Shown in pieces: positions 1 to 52,600 of a stretch of DNA of 64,000 nucleotides (within the stretch, counting starts at the first letter, position 1; every line of letters begins with the position of its first letter). The notes under the pieces were generated by a model. It made no database searches and was not told where the DNA came from. It saw only the letters and a list, made by a program, of their open reading frames with translations. The position numbers and the translations under genes are program-made. The stretch lies in contig NC_091250.1 of NCBI RefSeq assembly GCF_042477335.2, positions 133,087,384-133,151,383 of the forward strand, in the 5' to 3' direction. Origin of the DNA: Ovis canadensis (Eukaryota > Chordata > Mammalia > Artiodactyla > Bovidae).

Positions 1-1067
1 GGGGGCCTGCCCTGACAGCGCTCCTGAGGGGACTGTCGGGTCCCCCCCACCCCCGGCTCAGGCGCTGTGGTGACCTGTCCTCCCCCCGCACGCCCCTCCC
101 CTCAGCTCCGGGCGGGCTGTACCCCGGAGCCTGGGTGCTCCTGAGATCGTGCAAGAACACCCACAACGCATCTGTTCAGAACACGAGCCCCAGACCCCCT
201 TAGGAACTGCTTGCGCCTGGGCAGGAGAACGCGTGCGGGCGGGAGGCCTGTCCCCCCGAGCCCTCCAGTTTTCAGAACTAGCACCGCAGCCCTGGAGAGG
301 CGGGCCTGTCCCCCAGGGCTGCTGCAGGGCCGGCGGCCTGGGCATCCGGGGCAGCTGCCCGTGCCTGCTCCCGGCCCTGAGGTAGCCGCTCCCACTCTGC
401 AGGCTTGCACTTGGTCAGTAGCCGCCCACAGACCCGTGGCCGCCCCGGAGCACCAGAGCCCACACTGGGGTGTCTGTGTCCCTGGGACTAGCTCGTCCAG
501 GGTCCCGGCAGATCCAGGCCCTCCTGGGTGCGCTCTCGGGTGGGAGGGGCCCGCTCTGTCTGCAGCCCTGGGGAGATTCGGAGTGCTCCCCCGGGGACAG
601 GAGCGTGGGATTGTCTGCTTTCTGCTTTCCCCGGGACTTGCTCTTGAGCTGTCGCCTCCAGCTTACACACGGGCCTGGGTGCCGCTCCGGGGGCCCAGGG
701 TCCAGCGGGGCCCAGGGGTACCCCCCGACGGGGTGGGTTGGGGGAGACCCAGGGCGGCTATGGGCACCCCCTGCTTGCTCTGGGCGTGCACGGAGCGCCG
801 TCCAGACAGCCGTGAGGACGCCAGCTGTGCTGGGCCAGGGGCTCTGGCCTTCAAGCCGCTCCCGGGGGTTCCGTTGCCCTTGGGCCCAGGTCGGTGGCCC
901 TGACTGCTGGGGAGGGCAAGCGTGCGGTCAGCGGGTCCTCGTTCTCTGTTTTGAGCTCAAAGCAGAAGCTCCACGGACATAAATGGGAAACCGCGCCTCC
1001 ACGTTGGCTGTGGAGGTGGTGCCCGCGTGCGGAGGAGCGCCTCGTGACACGCTGGCTCTCCGAGCAG
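1..1067 (+). other. NELFA intron (3' part)
   Basis: GC-rich sequence with long chance open frames on both strands, none resembling NELFA or any family I know. It ends in a cag acceptor at 1065-1067. The preceding NELFA exon is not in the window. Confidence 0.7.
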
Positions 1068-1229
1068 TGAACGAGTGTGAGGCGTCCGCCATGCTTCCGC
1101 TGGAGTGCCAGTACCTGAACAAAAACGCCCTGACGACACTGGCGGGCCCCCTCACGCCCCCGGTGAAGCACTTTCAGCTGAAACGGAAGCCGAAGAGCGC
1201 CACGCTGAGGGCCGAGCTGCTGCAGAAGT
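1068..1229 (+). CDS. NELFA: NELFA exon a
   Basis: Begins with two bases completing a split codon, then NECEASAMLPLEC, and ends one base into a Ser codon before a gtgagt donor at 1230. It encodes 53 full codons including KHFQLKRKPKSATLRAEL. This is part of the conserved N-terminal half that contacts the rest of NELF and Pol II. Confidence 0.93.
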
Positions 1230-4200
1230 GTGAGTGCCGGGCCTCTGTCTGCCCGGGGCTGGGGGGGGCTGGGGGTGCCCGGGGCCTCTGTCCGCTGGGG
1301 CTGGGGCGCCCTGCGCGGCCGGGCCTGGGAGGTCCTGCCGGCTTCAGGAGACTGGCTGCCGGCAGCCGTGCCTTTTGTCCCACGTCAGTAGTTTTTATTC
1401 TGAGGTTCCCTTAAGGTTTTATGGCACCTAATTATCTTTTAAAGACGGTGCTCTACATAGTTTCTTCTCTTTTGTTAGAAACTCATTGATTGCTGTGCTA
1501 AACCGTATGTTCTAAAAATCTCCTGTAGAAACTTGCGAGTTTTCAGGTGAAAGTATTTATAATCTTTGTTCCAAAAATGATGTCTGAACCGACCGAGTCA
1601 CACAGGTGATGAGACAGCTACTCCCTTGACTGTTCTGGAGTTGCAAATGGCCTGAATTTGACTATAAAGATGTTTGGTCATTTTCTTAAATGTTTCTTTA
1701 AGTAGCAGCTATAAAACCCACGTAGAAGGTGCTTGTTGGGAAAGAGGCTAGGATATTGGTTCCTTTGACCGATAGCAGACTTCGTTTTAAGTGGTTCTGG
1801 TATTGATGTTGACAAGTGTATAAGTGGCCTGTTTTCAAAGAATCAGATAAAGCACCGCCACCGTGGTTCCCCTGGACAGCATCGGGCCCGCAGTGCTCTC
1901 AGCCTTGTGGAGCTGGGGCCTCGGCCTCCGCCACCGGCCGGCGCTGACGCCCCCTACCGGGGAGGAGCCTCCAGTGTCCGCTCCCTTGTGAGCCCACGGT
2001 CAGAGGCGCCGCCTGGGGAGCGCCGACACAGCCCTTGTCTTCCAGCCACCGAGACGGCCCAGCAGCTCAAGAGGAGTGCGGGCGTGCCCTTCCATGCCAA
2101 AGGCCGGGGGCTGCTCCGCAAGATGGACACCACGAGTAAGGCCGCCACCCGGGGCGGGGGTCTGGGAAGGCACGGGCGTCTGCAGCCAACAGGGCCCTGC
2201 CGTGTGGACTGGGGGGCTCTTCCGCCCCTCCAAGGAGGGACCCGGCTGGCCCGGGATGGTCCGGCTTCTCCATGTGAAGCTCCACCGGCCCCTTGGCCTC
2301 CCTCGGGGCTGGAGCTCCCCAGGCGCTGTCCGCCCGCCCTGACCGAGGCTTGCCCACAGGCCGGGGTCGGAGAGGGCAGTGGCGGTCCCGCCCCGCCGCC
2401 CCGTCCTCTTCCGGAGTTGCCGCGCCCTCCTCTCCAGCCTGGGCTGGGTCTGACCTCCACAGGGGCTCCGGGGCTCCCTGCTGCCCGCCGGGCCTGCTGA
2501 GGACCGCGAGCGCTGGTGTCCGCTGACGGGTGTTGGGCCGGGCCCGGTGGAGGGAGTGGGGGCCTGCGGAAGGCACCGTCCCTCGTGCGTCGGGGACCCT
2601 GGGGAGGGTAGGAGTGGTGCTGGTGCAGCTGGGACGGCCCCACCCTGGGGTCTGCACGCCCCCTGCCCTCGCGGAGACCTAGGACTGGAGGCGCGGAGGA
2701 GGGTGCGGGGACTCGCCGGGCAGCGCCCAAGGCCCTTGACGGCCACCCGCACCCACTCCCGCAGCCCCGCTAAAAGGCATCCCGAAGCAGGCGCCCTTCA
2801 GGAGCCCCACTGCCCCCAGCGTCTTCAGCCCCGCCGGGAACCGCACGCCCATCCCACCGTCCAGGACGCCCCTGCGGAAGGAGAGGGGCGTGAAGGTGGG
2901 CACAGGCCCCGCGCGGCCCCGGGCCGGCCTGGTGCGCCTTCGCCAAGGCTGAGGGGCTTCTGTCTGTCTGCAGCTCCTGGACATCTCCGAGCTGGATGTG
3001 GTTGGCGCCGGCCGGGAGGCCAAGAGGCGCAGGAGGGCCCTGGGTGCGTACTCGGCCGCCTGTGCCCACGGGCGGCCTCGTCTCCCGAGACCAGCCCGGC
3101 TGCCCCTTGAGGTGGCTGTGTCTTTGGGGGCCCGTCGCCCCGGCTGAGGGCACTGAGGCCGTGCTCTGCCCGCAGACACGGAAGCGGTGGAGAAGCCCGC
3201 CAAGGAGGAGACGGTCGTGGAGAACGCCACCCCCGACTACGCGGCCGGCCTGGTGTCCACGCAGGTAGGGCTGCAGGCCCTGGGTGGTGGAGCAGGTGCC
3301 CCTGTCCTAGCGTTAGCCGCTGGGGCGTGTCCACGGGGACACAGGCGTTACGTGTTGTACGTGGACACACGCAGGAGGATGGGGGCCTAGGGGGCCCTGG
3401 TGTGGACACGGGCCCAGAGCGGGGGGCTCCTCGGCATCCCCTGGGCCCCGCGGGACGGCAGTCAGCGTCGCAGAAGGGCGTCCCGGCGCCAAGGCCTCTC
3501 TGCTGTGGGGCTGTGCAGGCGGGCGCCAGGCGCCCCCGTGTCCGTCAGTCTCCTCTGGGGAGCGCTGCAGAGCTGTGTGTGCTCATGGTCTTGAAAGGAC
3601 TGGGTTTTCCTTTTATCACATGCTTGTGGTAAGAAAAGCATCGTTGGACTCTTTCCTCAAAGGTGGCCGTTTGGAGGGGGGCGGGGGTCCCTGACCAGAC
3701 GGGACTGCCTGGCCAGGCCCCCAGCCCTCGGGGCGGCTCCAGGCTGGGGTCCCGCCCTGAGGGGTCAGGGCCCAGGGCTCTTCTGGGAGCAACGTGGCCT
3801 CTGTCTTCCAGAAACTCGGGTCTCTGAACAGCGAGCCCGCTCTGCCCTCCACGAGCTACCTGCCGGCGACGCCCAGCGTGGTCCCGGCCTCGTCCTATGT
3901 CCCCAGCTCTGAGACGCCGCCAGGTGAGCGGCCCGCCGCCCTTCCCGGGGACCTGCGGCTCGCCTTGGGGGCAGGAGGCCGGGCCGGGCCAAGCCGTGGA
4001 CCAGCGCGCGTCCACTTCTCGTTTGGGCTGGACGCAGAGCGGGTGATCTCGGGCCTCAGTAGGCTCTGCTCTGCTCGCAGCCCCGTCTTCACGGGACGCC
4101 AGCCTGCAAGCCAGCCGCCCCCCCGAGGAGCCCGGCGCGCCGAGCCCGGCGCTCCCGGCGCAGTTCAAGCAGCGGGCGCCCCTGTACAACAGCGGGCCCA

Positions 4201-5311
4201 GCCCCGCGGCGCCCCCGCCCGCCACGCCCCCCTCGCCCCTGACGCCCGCCACGCCCCCAGCCGCCGCTCCTGCTGCCCAGACGCCTCCGGTGGCCATGGT
4301 GGCCCCCCAGGCCCAGCAGCCCCCAGCCCAGCAGCAGCCCAAGAAAAACCTGTCGCTCACGGTAGGTGCGGGGGCTGGGTGCACGGTAGGTGGGGGCTGG
4401 GGTGCACGGTAGGTTGGTGGGGGGGCTTGGGTGCTGGCGGCGCCCGGGGAGGGGGCACCCAGCGCCCACACCAGCCTCCCCGCAGAGGGAGCAGATGTTC
4501 GCGGCGCAGGAGATGTTCAAGACGGCCAACAAGGTCACGAGGCCCGAGAAGGCGCTCATCCTGGGCTTCATGGCGGGCTCCCGAGGTGGGTCCTGGGCGG
4601 GGCCTGGCCCGGCGGGGGCGGGGCCTGGCCCGGCGGGGGCGGGGCCTGGCCCGGCGGGGGCGGGGCCTGGCCCGGCGGGGGCGGGGCCTGGCCCGGCGGG
4701 GCGGGGCCTGGCCCGGCGGGGCGGGGCCTGGCCCGGCGGGGCGGGGGCGGGGCCTGGCCCGGCGGGGCGGGGCCTGGCCCGGCGGGGCGGGGCCTGGCCC
4801 GGCGGGGCGGGGCCTGGCCCGGCGGGGCGGGGCCTGGCGGGGCGGGGCGGGGGCGGGGCCTGGCCCGGCGGGGCGGGGCGGGGGCGGGGCCTGGCGGGGC
4901 GGGGCGGGGGCGGGGCCTGGCCCGGCGGGGCGGGGGCGGGGGCGGGGCCTGGCCCGGCGGGGCGGGGCGGGGGCGGGGCCTGGCCCGGCGGGGCGGGGCG
5001 GGGGCGGGGCCTGGCCCGGCGGGGCGGGGGCGGGGGCGGGGCCTGGCCCGGCGGGGGCGGGGGCAGGGCCCGGGGTGGGCCCTGTGTCCCCGGTCCCCGC
5101 CCAGCGGCCCCCGCCCGCCCCCACAGAAAACCCGTGCCAGGAGCAGGGCGACGTGATCCAGATCAAGCTGAGCGAGCACACGGAAGACCTGCCCAAGTCG
5201 GACGGCCAGGGCAGCACCACCATGCTGGTGGACACGGTCTTCGAGATGAACTACGCCACTGGCCAGTGGACGCGCTTCAAGAAGTACAAGCCCATGGCCA
5301 ACGCGTCCTAG
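1068..5311 (+). CDS. NELFA: NELFA, 3' nine exons (partial gene; 5' end outside window)
   Basis: Negative elongation factor A is a subunit of the nuclear NELF complex, which with DSIF holds RNA polymerase II at promoter-proximal pauses. Joined exons (1068-1229, 2046-2135, 2765-2895, 2974-3043, 3176-3264, 3812-3923, 4081-4361, 4486-4585, 5127-5311) give 405 residues after a split first codon. Splice phases agree at every junction. If the total length equals the human 528 residues, these are about residues 124-528. Recognisable human stretches include AMLPLECQYLNKNALTTL, EETVVENATPDYAAGLV and the C-terminus MNYATGQWTRFKKYKPM. The middle is a Pro/Ala/Ser/Thr-rich low-complexity linker, as in the family. 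The gene converges on NSD2, the same neighbour as in human. The N-terminal part of the HDAg-like domain is upstream of the window. Identification is from remembered family sequence, not a search. Confidence 0.96.
1230..2045 (+). other. NELFA intron
   Basis: Canonical gtgagt donor and ttccag acceptor. GC-rich flanks enclose an AT-rich stretch at about 1385-1860. I see no gene or recognisable repeat in it. Confidence 0.8.
2046..2135 (+). CDS. NELFA: NELFA exon b
   Basis: Encodes (S)TETAQQLKRSAGVPFHAKG through KMDTT, ending one base into the next Thr codon. The donor is gtaagg. It is in phase with both neighbours. Confidence 0.93.
2136..2764 (+). other. NELFA intron
   Basis: GC-rich intron with a gtaagg donor and a cgcag acceptor. 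Long overlapping open frames on both strands reflect a lack of stop codons at high GC. No homology is recognised. Confidence 0.75.
2765..2895 (+). CDS. NELFA: NELFA exon c
   Basis: Encodes (T)PLKGIPKQAPFRSPTAPSV through RKERGVK, a basic and proline-rich segment highly similar to human NELFA. It ends on a codon boundary at a gtgggc donor. Confidence 0.94.
2974..3043 (+). CDS. NELFA: NELFA exon d
   Basis: A 70-nt exon encoding LLDISELDVVGAGREAKRRR then RAL plus one base. The RRR cluster is a likely nuclear-localisation basic patch. The upstream intron is only 78 bp. Confidence 0.93.
3176..3264 (+). CDS. NELFA: NELFA exon e
   Basis: Encodes (D)TEAVEKPAKEETVVENATP and DYAAGLVSTQ, near identical to human. 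The intron before it is 132 bp, and the donor is gtaggg. Confidence 0.94.
3265..3811 (+). other. NELFA intron
   Basis: A 547-bp GC-rich intron with a gtaggg donor and a ttccag acceptor. No gene or recognisable repeat is seen. Confidence 0.75.
3812..3923 (+). CDS. NELFA: NELFA exon f
   Basis: Encodes KLGSLNSEPALPSTSYLPAT and continues to SSETPP plus one base. It begins the Ser/Pro-rich linker. The donor is gtgagc. Confidence 0.94.
4081..4361 (+). CDS. NELFA: NELFA exon g (Pro/Ala/Gln linker)
   Basis: A 281-nt exon without a local Met, read in the phase set by its neighbours. It starts (A)PSSRDASLQASRPPEEPG, continues through PAQFKQRAPLYNSG, then Pro/Ala/Thr repeats and a Gln-rich end, and finishes at KKNLSLT. 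It is low-complexity and probably disordered. The acceptor is gctcgcag and the donor gtaggt. Confidence 0.92.
4486..4585 (+). CDS. NELFA: NELFA exon h
   Basis: Encodes REQMFAAQEMFKTANKVTRP and ALILGFMAGSR plus one base. This is the helical, strongly conserved NELFA C-terminal region. The donor gtgggt opens directly into the minisatellite intron. Confidence 0.95.
4597..5066 (+). repeat. GC-rich minisatellite filling the last NELFA intron
   Basis: About 470 bp of the 541-bp intron (4586-5126) is a tandem array of a 20-21 bp unit built from gcggggcctggcccggcggg. Toward the 3' side extra cggggc and gggggc blocks lengthen some units. The sense strand is G-rich with many runs of three or more Gs, so G-quadruplex formation is plausible (inference). 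The array has no stop codon in any + frame. Confidence 0.95.
5127..5311 (+). CDS. NELFA: NELFA terminal coding exon
   Basis: Starts at a ccacag acceptor and encodes (E)NPCQEQGDVIQIKLSEHTED through KYKPMANAS, with stop tag at 5309-5311. The human tail ends TNVS, so only the last few residues differ. Confidence 0.96.
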
Positions 5312-5788
5312 GGCTGCCGGGCGCGCCCGCGCCCGCTGACGCTTCAGATCCGGTTTCTCCGGGGCGTCCTGGACTTGTTTTCTAAATTTTAATATGGGTC
5401 CTTTTTGTGTGATTTCAGACACTTTTGGATTCAGTATTACATTTTTGAATGTTAAACTTAGCCAAAAAAAAGTTGTAAATTCTTAATCTTGGCAACAGCT
5501 CCGCCTGTTAGACTTGGACCTTTTCTTAGTTTTTCTTAAATCCCGCTGACCTGGAGGGCTTTCCTGCTAGGGCAGCACGGGCCCCAACCGCACAGTTGAG
5601 GGACCAAAGGTGGCGCCCACGGTGGTTGAGAGCGGGGTGGGGCCGGCCCGGGGCCCGCGGTGGGCCGCGCTCACACCCACAGGTTTTGTATTTGCCTTTT
5701 GTACAGTTGTGAGCATTTAAGACCAGTCCTTGGGTACCTGTTTTCATTGTAAAAACTACCTAATTAAAGTTGAGCTTTTCTAAAGAAA
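5312..5788 (+). other. NELFA: NELFA 3' UTR
   Basis: Follows the stop codon. It is AT-richer than the surrounding introns and ends about 20 nt after an ATTAAA hexamer at 5763-5768. The exact cleavage base is not determinable from sequence alone. Confidence 0.75.
5763..5768 (+). promoter_or_regulatory. ATTAAA poly(A) signal of NELFA
   Basis: The only poly(A)-signal hexamer I find at the expected distance from the NELFA stop, about 450 nt downstream. It is followed by a T-rich stretch. Confidence 0.7.
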
Positions 5789-6224
5789 AACCACCAGAGC
5801 TGTTTCCAGCCAGCTTGACCTCTCTGCTCGGGGGTGCGGGGGGCACACCAGAGGCTCTGAGTCAGGGGGCCTTGGGGCTGAGGCTGGCGAAGCCGCCTCT
5901 TCTGCCTGCCACGCTTGCGGGGGCGGGGCAGAAGCAGAGCCCCTCACCCACCCCAGACCACTTCCAGGGCCACGGGGGCCTCTCCCCAGACGTCAGGAGG
6001 GTGTCAGACGCGCAGAGCAACGGACGACTCCGGGATGGGGCGGCCCGGCCCGGAGTCCGGGCTTAGCACCTCCGCTTCTGCGGGAGGAGGTGCGGCTTCG
6101 TCCTGTAGGAGAACTAGGACCACGTGTGCAGCAAGCCCCGCTCCCCCCCGCCCCAAAAAATCGGGAAAATTCGGAAAAAAAAAAAACAAAACTTACAACA
6201 CAATCCCACATAAAATAAGTTTAA
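5789..6224. other. Intergenic gap between convergent 3' ends of NELFA and NSD2
   Basis: About 440 bp between the two predicted cleavage sites. It contains GC-rich sequence and an A-rich run at 6153-6195. No gene is seen. Confidence 0.55.
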
Positions 6225-8878
6225 GAAAAAAGCCTTTAAATTTTTTTTAATACAAAAATACTCATACAATCTTCCAGACACAATTTCCAACCTTAAAACG
6301 CTATTTCCCCCCAAACAGCAAATCTACATTTCAGTATACCCCCCCGAAGTGAAGCTCAAGTTCTTAAATGTCAGAACTGGCAGTAGCACCGGGTGCCCCA
6401 GAGCTGGAGCCTGGCCCCCTTCCGGGTGACTGACGCCGACACCCGGGTGCTGCTGGAGTCGTCTCGGCGGGGCGGTGGGCACCATGCCGCCCGCAGACAG
6501 CGTCGCACGTGAGCGTGTCCTCGTTGGCTACACGTCTCGTAGGGTCAAGAACTGGGCACCTGACAGTCTCTGTACTGAGTGATAAGAATGGGCTTGTCTG
6601 ACTCCCAAACGGGAAGTGGCTGGAGAAGGGGCTGCACACACGTGGCCGTTTGCTGGTCGGGGGGTCCTGGGGATGGCGGTGGGGTGACCTCACCTCCCCT
6701 GGGAGGACGAGATGGGGGCCAGGAGGCCGTCGGCACCCAGGGAGCCTGTCCACCCCCGTGCTGAGTCCCAAGGCCCTCGGGCAGCTTTCCTTTTGTTTTG
6801 GCCTCACGTTAGCAACCAAGGACTGAGGCTGAAGTTCAGAGAAGACCGAATTCCCCACATCCAGCGCCCCTCCGATTCGGGGCAGAGGCCTTGATGGAGG
6901 CAGGCTGGGGGCCCATCGGGAGGGCCCTTCTCCGCTGCTCCTCCAGGCCCAGGTTCTACTCAGAGCTGTGGACTGGCTTCTTAGAGACTCTCAGAACTTA
7001 GTGTTATTTGCTCATTAGTTTATAATTTTTGGAAAGAAGGCAACCACATCTAAAGTAAGTTTTCCAGTATTTCCTTCAGAAAGATCATCAAAGAATTTGG
7101 AAATATCAGAGTGACTCAAAGATCACAAAACTTGACTGTCAAATATAAAAATAAGTTAACCTGCGCCCAAAGTGGAAAAGCAACTGCGGAAGCAGCGGCG
7201 GTGCTCTGGAGGGCAGAGGGCCCTCCCTGGCAGGAGAGGATGGGGGCCGCTCCCCAGGCCCGGCTCTGCAGGGCAGGGCTGCGCCCGGCCCCCCAAGCTC
7301 AGGGCCTCAGGAGGTGACCGACGTCCACCCAGCACTCTCCTGACGGAGTCTGAGAGAGAGAGCTCTGCACGGAAACGCCTCTGGTCCCCCAAGAGACGGC
7401 GGGGACAGAGGACACAGCTGCCTTTGCCTTTGGTCCCACCTGGTCCCTTGTCCCAGAGTCGCCAGAAAAGGGTCAGCAGCCCTCCGCCCCAGTCTGTGCT
7501 CGGGAGGCTGCGGGAGCCTCTGACCCAGAACAGATGCTTCCCAGGGGTCAGGGCCACAGAGCCCCCCCACCAACCCCGACGGCTCAGCACCGGACCGCAC
7601 ACCCTGCAATTCTGCAGCGGCATGGCGAGACGAACGGGGCCTCAGGCGCGGTTTTCCGGAGCAGGTGTGTAAACCGCAGGATGTACGTCGTCTGGGTGGT
7701 TTCAGCGAAAGGGTCAGAGAACAGCAGCTGCTGAGTGGCCCCTCCCCTCGCGCGGAGACGGGCAGGCAAGGGGGCTCCTGCTGGCATCGTGCCCGGGCCC
7801 AGGTCCACGCGGTGCCCCGGGGTATCGGCCGGCTGTTGCAAGGCCAGGTGCCCACACCCAGCAGCCCGGCTTGAGTGCCCCCACCAAGCCTGTCCACCCA
7901 GCCCGGCTCCCACTGCTCCCCCCCAGGCAGCCTCTCCTCAGCCCGAAAGAGCTGTCTGGACACAGGTTCCCCTCAAGCTCCAGGCCCAGTGGGGGCACCG
8001 GGCAGCCCAGGCTCCTCAGCAGGGCCCACACCCGCCGCTCCGTCCTGCAGTTGCGGAACTCGGGACGCATCAGTAAACAAGCATTGCAGTCGGTGGTAGT
8101 TTGTGAAACAAGTTTAGCAAAAATATATTGAGAGTAAAAGCCAGAAACTGGTAAAGAAAAACCAATATCAAAACCATCCCCAAACGCTTCCGCGTGAGGG
8201 CCCAGAGAGCCGCTCACAGGCCTGTGCCGCAGGCCTGCCGTGGGGTCAGGTCCACAGCCGGAGCCGCTCCAGGGGTCACACGCTATGCTACTGGCTTCTC
8301 ACTAGGATGGAAAAGAAGCACTTTGACGAAAAACTTCACATTAGTACAAAAAAAAAAACCCAAACATACAGCTGTTTCATAAGCGCAATAGTCAAAACCA
8401 CGTTCCCAAGGCATCCTGGGTCCCGGTCCTTGCCAGGCCCCACCCTGGGCTCCTCTCCTGAGTGACGCGGGCGGGCGGGAGGCGGGCAACGTCGTGAAGC
8501 CTGGGGATGAGAGACCCTCAGGGAAACACTACCCGGGCGAGAGAAATGCATTTCATGTGCCAGTTATCTTCAGTCCTAAGTTCGGCCTAGAACAGCGGGG
8601 CAGGGACGGGCTGAGGTTCAGTGTAGCTGTGACGCTGTGTAGTGAGGCTGTCTGTCCTGGGACGCTGGCGCCTCGCGGGGCGCCCACGTGGCTCGGACGG
8701 TCAGTGCGGGCGCAGCGGGCGCTGCTGAGATGGCTCAGTGGCGGGACGCTCCCCCCCTGGGGAGGCCTGTGCGTCTAGGCCGGGGCCAGGGGCCGGGAGC
8801 AGGGTCCTCCGACGCTGCCAGGCCCGGCCCTCCGCCCGCCTGCAGCCACCCCGGGTCGGACCCGGCCCCAGCCAGGCG
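6225..8878 (-). other. NSD2: NSD2 3' UTR
   Basis: About 2.65 kb between the NSD2 stop codon and the candidate poly(A) signal, continuous with the last coding exon. Long 3' UTRs are usual for NSD2. AT-richer patches (6960-7160, 8080-8400) may hold regulatory sites, but none is called. Confidence 0.65.
6246..6251 (-). promoter_or_regulatory. Candidate ATTAAA poly(A) signal of NSD2
   Basis: On the - strand ATTAAA is read at 6251-6246, with cleavage expected near 6225-6236. No AATAAA is found on the - strand between here and the NSD2 stop codon. Choice of site is inference. Confidence 0.5.
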
Positions 8879-50587
<41,709 letters not shown>

Positions 50588-51804
50588 TCAGACTCGGTGC
50601 CTCCGTCTCAGAACACTGCAGTGTTGGAAAAAGAGAAAAGAAACACCTTAGTCTCAAACCTCAGATGAGTCCGCCAATGGAACCCTTTATACACTTGGGG
50701 AGTTTCCGGGATTCTGAGGCAGTGTATGGTGTTTCCTGTGACTTCGGTCCCAACAGGCAGTTCTAATATCACAGAAATGACAGGAGCCCCAAAACAAGAG
50801 TGAAAGGACCAGGACTGGGTTTTCGTGGCGGAACACAAAAGTCGGGCAAGGAAAGGAAGTCACGCCACTGCCCCCGAGCCCTCTGGAAACGGGGGCTGCC
50901 CCCCACCTGCCGCCAGGGCAGCACCCAAGGCGGCCAGTGCAAAGCCAGGCCTGGGCAGAGGACAAGAGGAGGGGCCCGAGACACGGCGGGAAGCAGCACC
51001 GGGCAGGGGCTCCAGGCCTGCCCACGGCCACTGGGCAGCAAAGCTTAAGCCCAGACGGACGGGGCAGGTGCCGGCGGGCCCCCTGCCACCGGCCTGGCCC
51101 ACGCTAACCGTGGGGACAAGGAGGGGGCCCAGCCTCGAGGACACTCATCTCTCCTTGGACAGGGCACACCAAGGACCCCACACGGCACCCGGGGTCAGAT
51201 GGGCTGCCTGAGCCCCACAGGCAGAGGGGGCTTCCCCGGGAGCCGCAGCCCCTCACTCGGGACACCCAGTGAAGGCAGCTCACGGGGAACAGGCCGGCGC
51301 CCACTCTGCTGGGAAGACCCCCCCTCAAGGCCCCCAACAGCACACCACAACGGCAGCGAGGAGGCCCTCCAAGACGAGCCACCGGGGGGAGCAGAGCACC
51401 AAGACGGAGCGCCCCCGTCAGGGTGCCCCCGATGGAGAGCACCGCACCAGAGCTTGGCCCTGTCACCACCAAGGGGCCCCACACCAAGACGCCCCCTGGG
51501 GGGCCAGCTCTGTGGGCGCCAGGGACCATCCCCCCACCCCAAGCACACGCTGGGACCATCCGCTGGGACCCACGGGGGGTTTTTAAGGCAAGTCTGAGTG
51601 GGTTCCAGTCCCGCTCACATCAGGCTGACTGGACAGAGAGAAGCCGACGGCCTCAAGGCACAGCAGGGCGCGTGTGGCCGGTGAGCAGAGGACACGGACC
51701 CCGCCCAGCCCCAGGGTCTACACGGCCCACACGCAGGGCCGCAAGCCCACCCTTACGGGCAAACCGCAGCTCTCTGGCAGCCCGGCAGCCGGGACTCTGC
51801 GCTC

Positions 51805-51895
51805 TCACTTTTGGGAGCCTGGGTTCCGTCCCTGCTCGGGAACTGGGATCCCACAAGTCGCGCAGTGAGGGCCATCCCCCACCAAAAAACTAAAG
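51805..51895 (+). mobile_element. CHR-type SINE 3' fragment
   Basis: Contains gggttccgtccctgctcggg, aactgggatcccacaagtc and a short A-rich tail (caaaaaactaaagaaaag). The 5' half is missing. Confidence 0.6.
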
Positions 51896-52417
51896 AAAAG
51901 ATCAAAACCCCAAAAGAAATGCCACCTCACACAGCACCTATGAGGATGGCTACCCACTATCAGAACAGAAAGCAGGGCCTTGGGGGGATGCGAGGAGCCT
52001 GGAGCCCTGCACACAGGGGCGGGGACGGGAAGGAAACAGCGGGGCTTCCTCAAAGCACCCACAGGACCCACGAGCCCACCTGACACCCCAGGGGACGGAA
52101 GGCAGGCACGCGGGGTGTCGGCGCCCCGTGTCCATCCACAGAGCGGGGCGTGCCGCAGCCTCAGACAGCAAGGGGAGGCGGACACCTGCCACACACCGAC
52201 CCCAAGGACGTTACGCGGACAGCAGTACGCCAGTCACAGAAGACGAACAAAGGCTGTGCGGCCGCTTCCTCATGCGTAATCAGAGCCACAGCATTAGCAG
52301 GAAGGAGGGCAGGCAGGGGGCCGAGCTGCAGGCTCACAGGACGACACCGCTCTGGAGACGATGGTTGCCACACTGCCTGCACACAACACCCGAATGGCAC
52401 GCTTCAACACGGCTGAG

Positions 52418-52600
52418 AGGGGGGACTGCCCTGGGGTCCACGGGCTAAGACTCCGTATTCCCAACGCAGGGGACCTGGGTGTGATCCCTGGTCACAGAAG
52501 CAGATTCCACACGCTGCAACCAAGAGCTCTTGTGCTACAGCTGAAAGATCACACATGCCTCAGCTGAGACCCCCCAGCACAGCCAGATAATTGTTTCAAA
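52418..52600 (+). mobile_element. CHR-type SINE
   Basis: Starts ggggactgccctggggtcca, continues cgggctaagactccgtattc, ggtgtgatccctggtcaca and cacacgctgcaaccaagagc. This is close to a full-length element on the + strand. Confidence 0.75.

Noticed and set aside
1..1067. Large frames upstream of the first NELFA exon considered as an upstream NELFA exon
   Set aside because: None contains the expected NELFA sequence preceding the EASAML segment; the region reads as intron.
3794..5311. A continuous 505-codon + strand frame spanning three NELFA introns
   Set aside because: It only shares the frame of two true exons (3812-3923 and 5127-5311). Exons 4081-4361 and 4486-4585 are in other frames, and canonical splice sites with matching phases define the introns. 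High GC explains the lack of stops.
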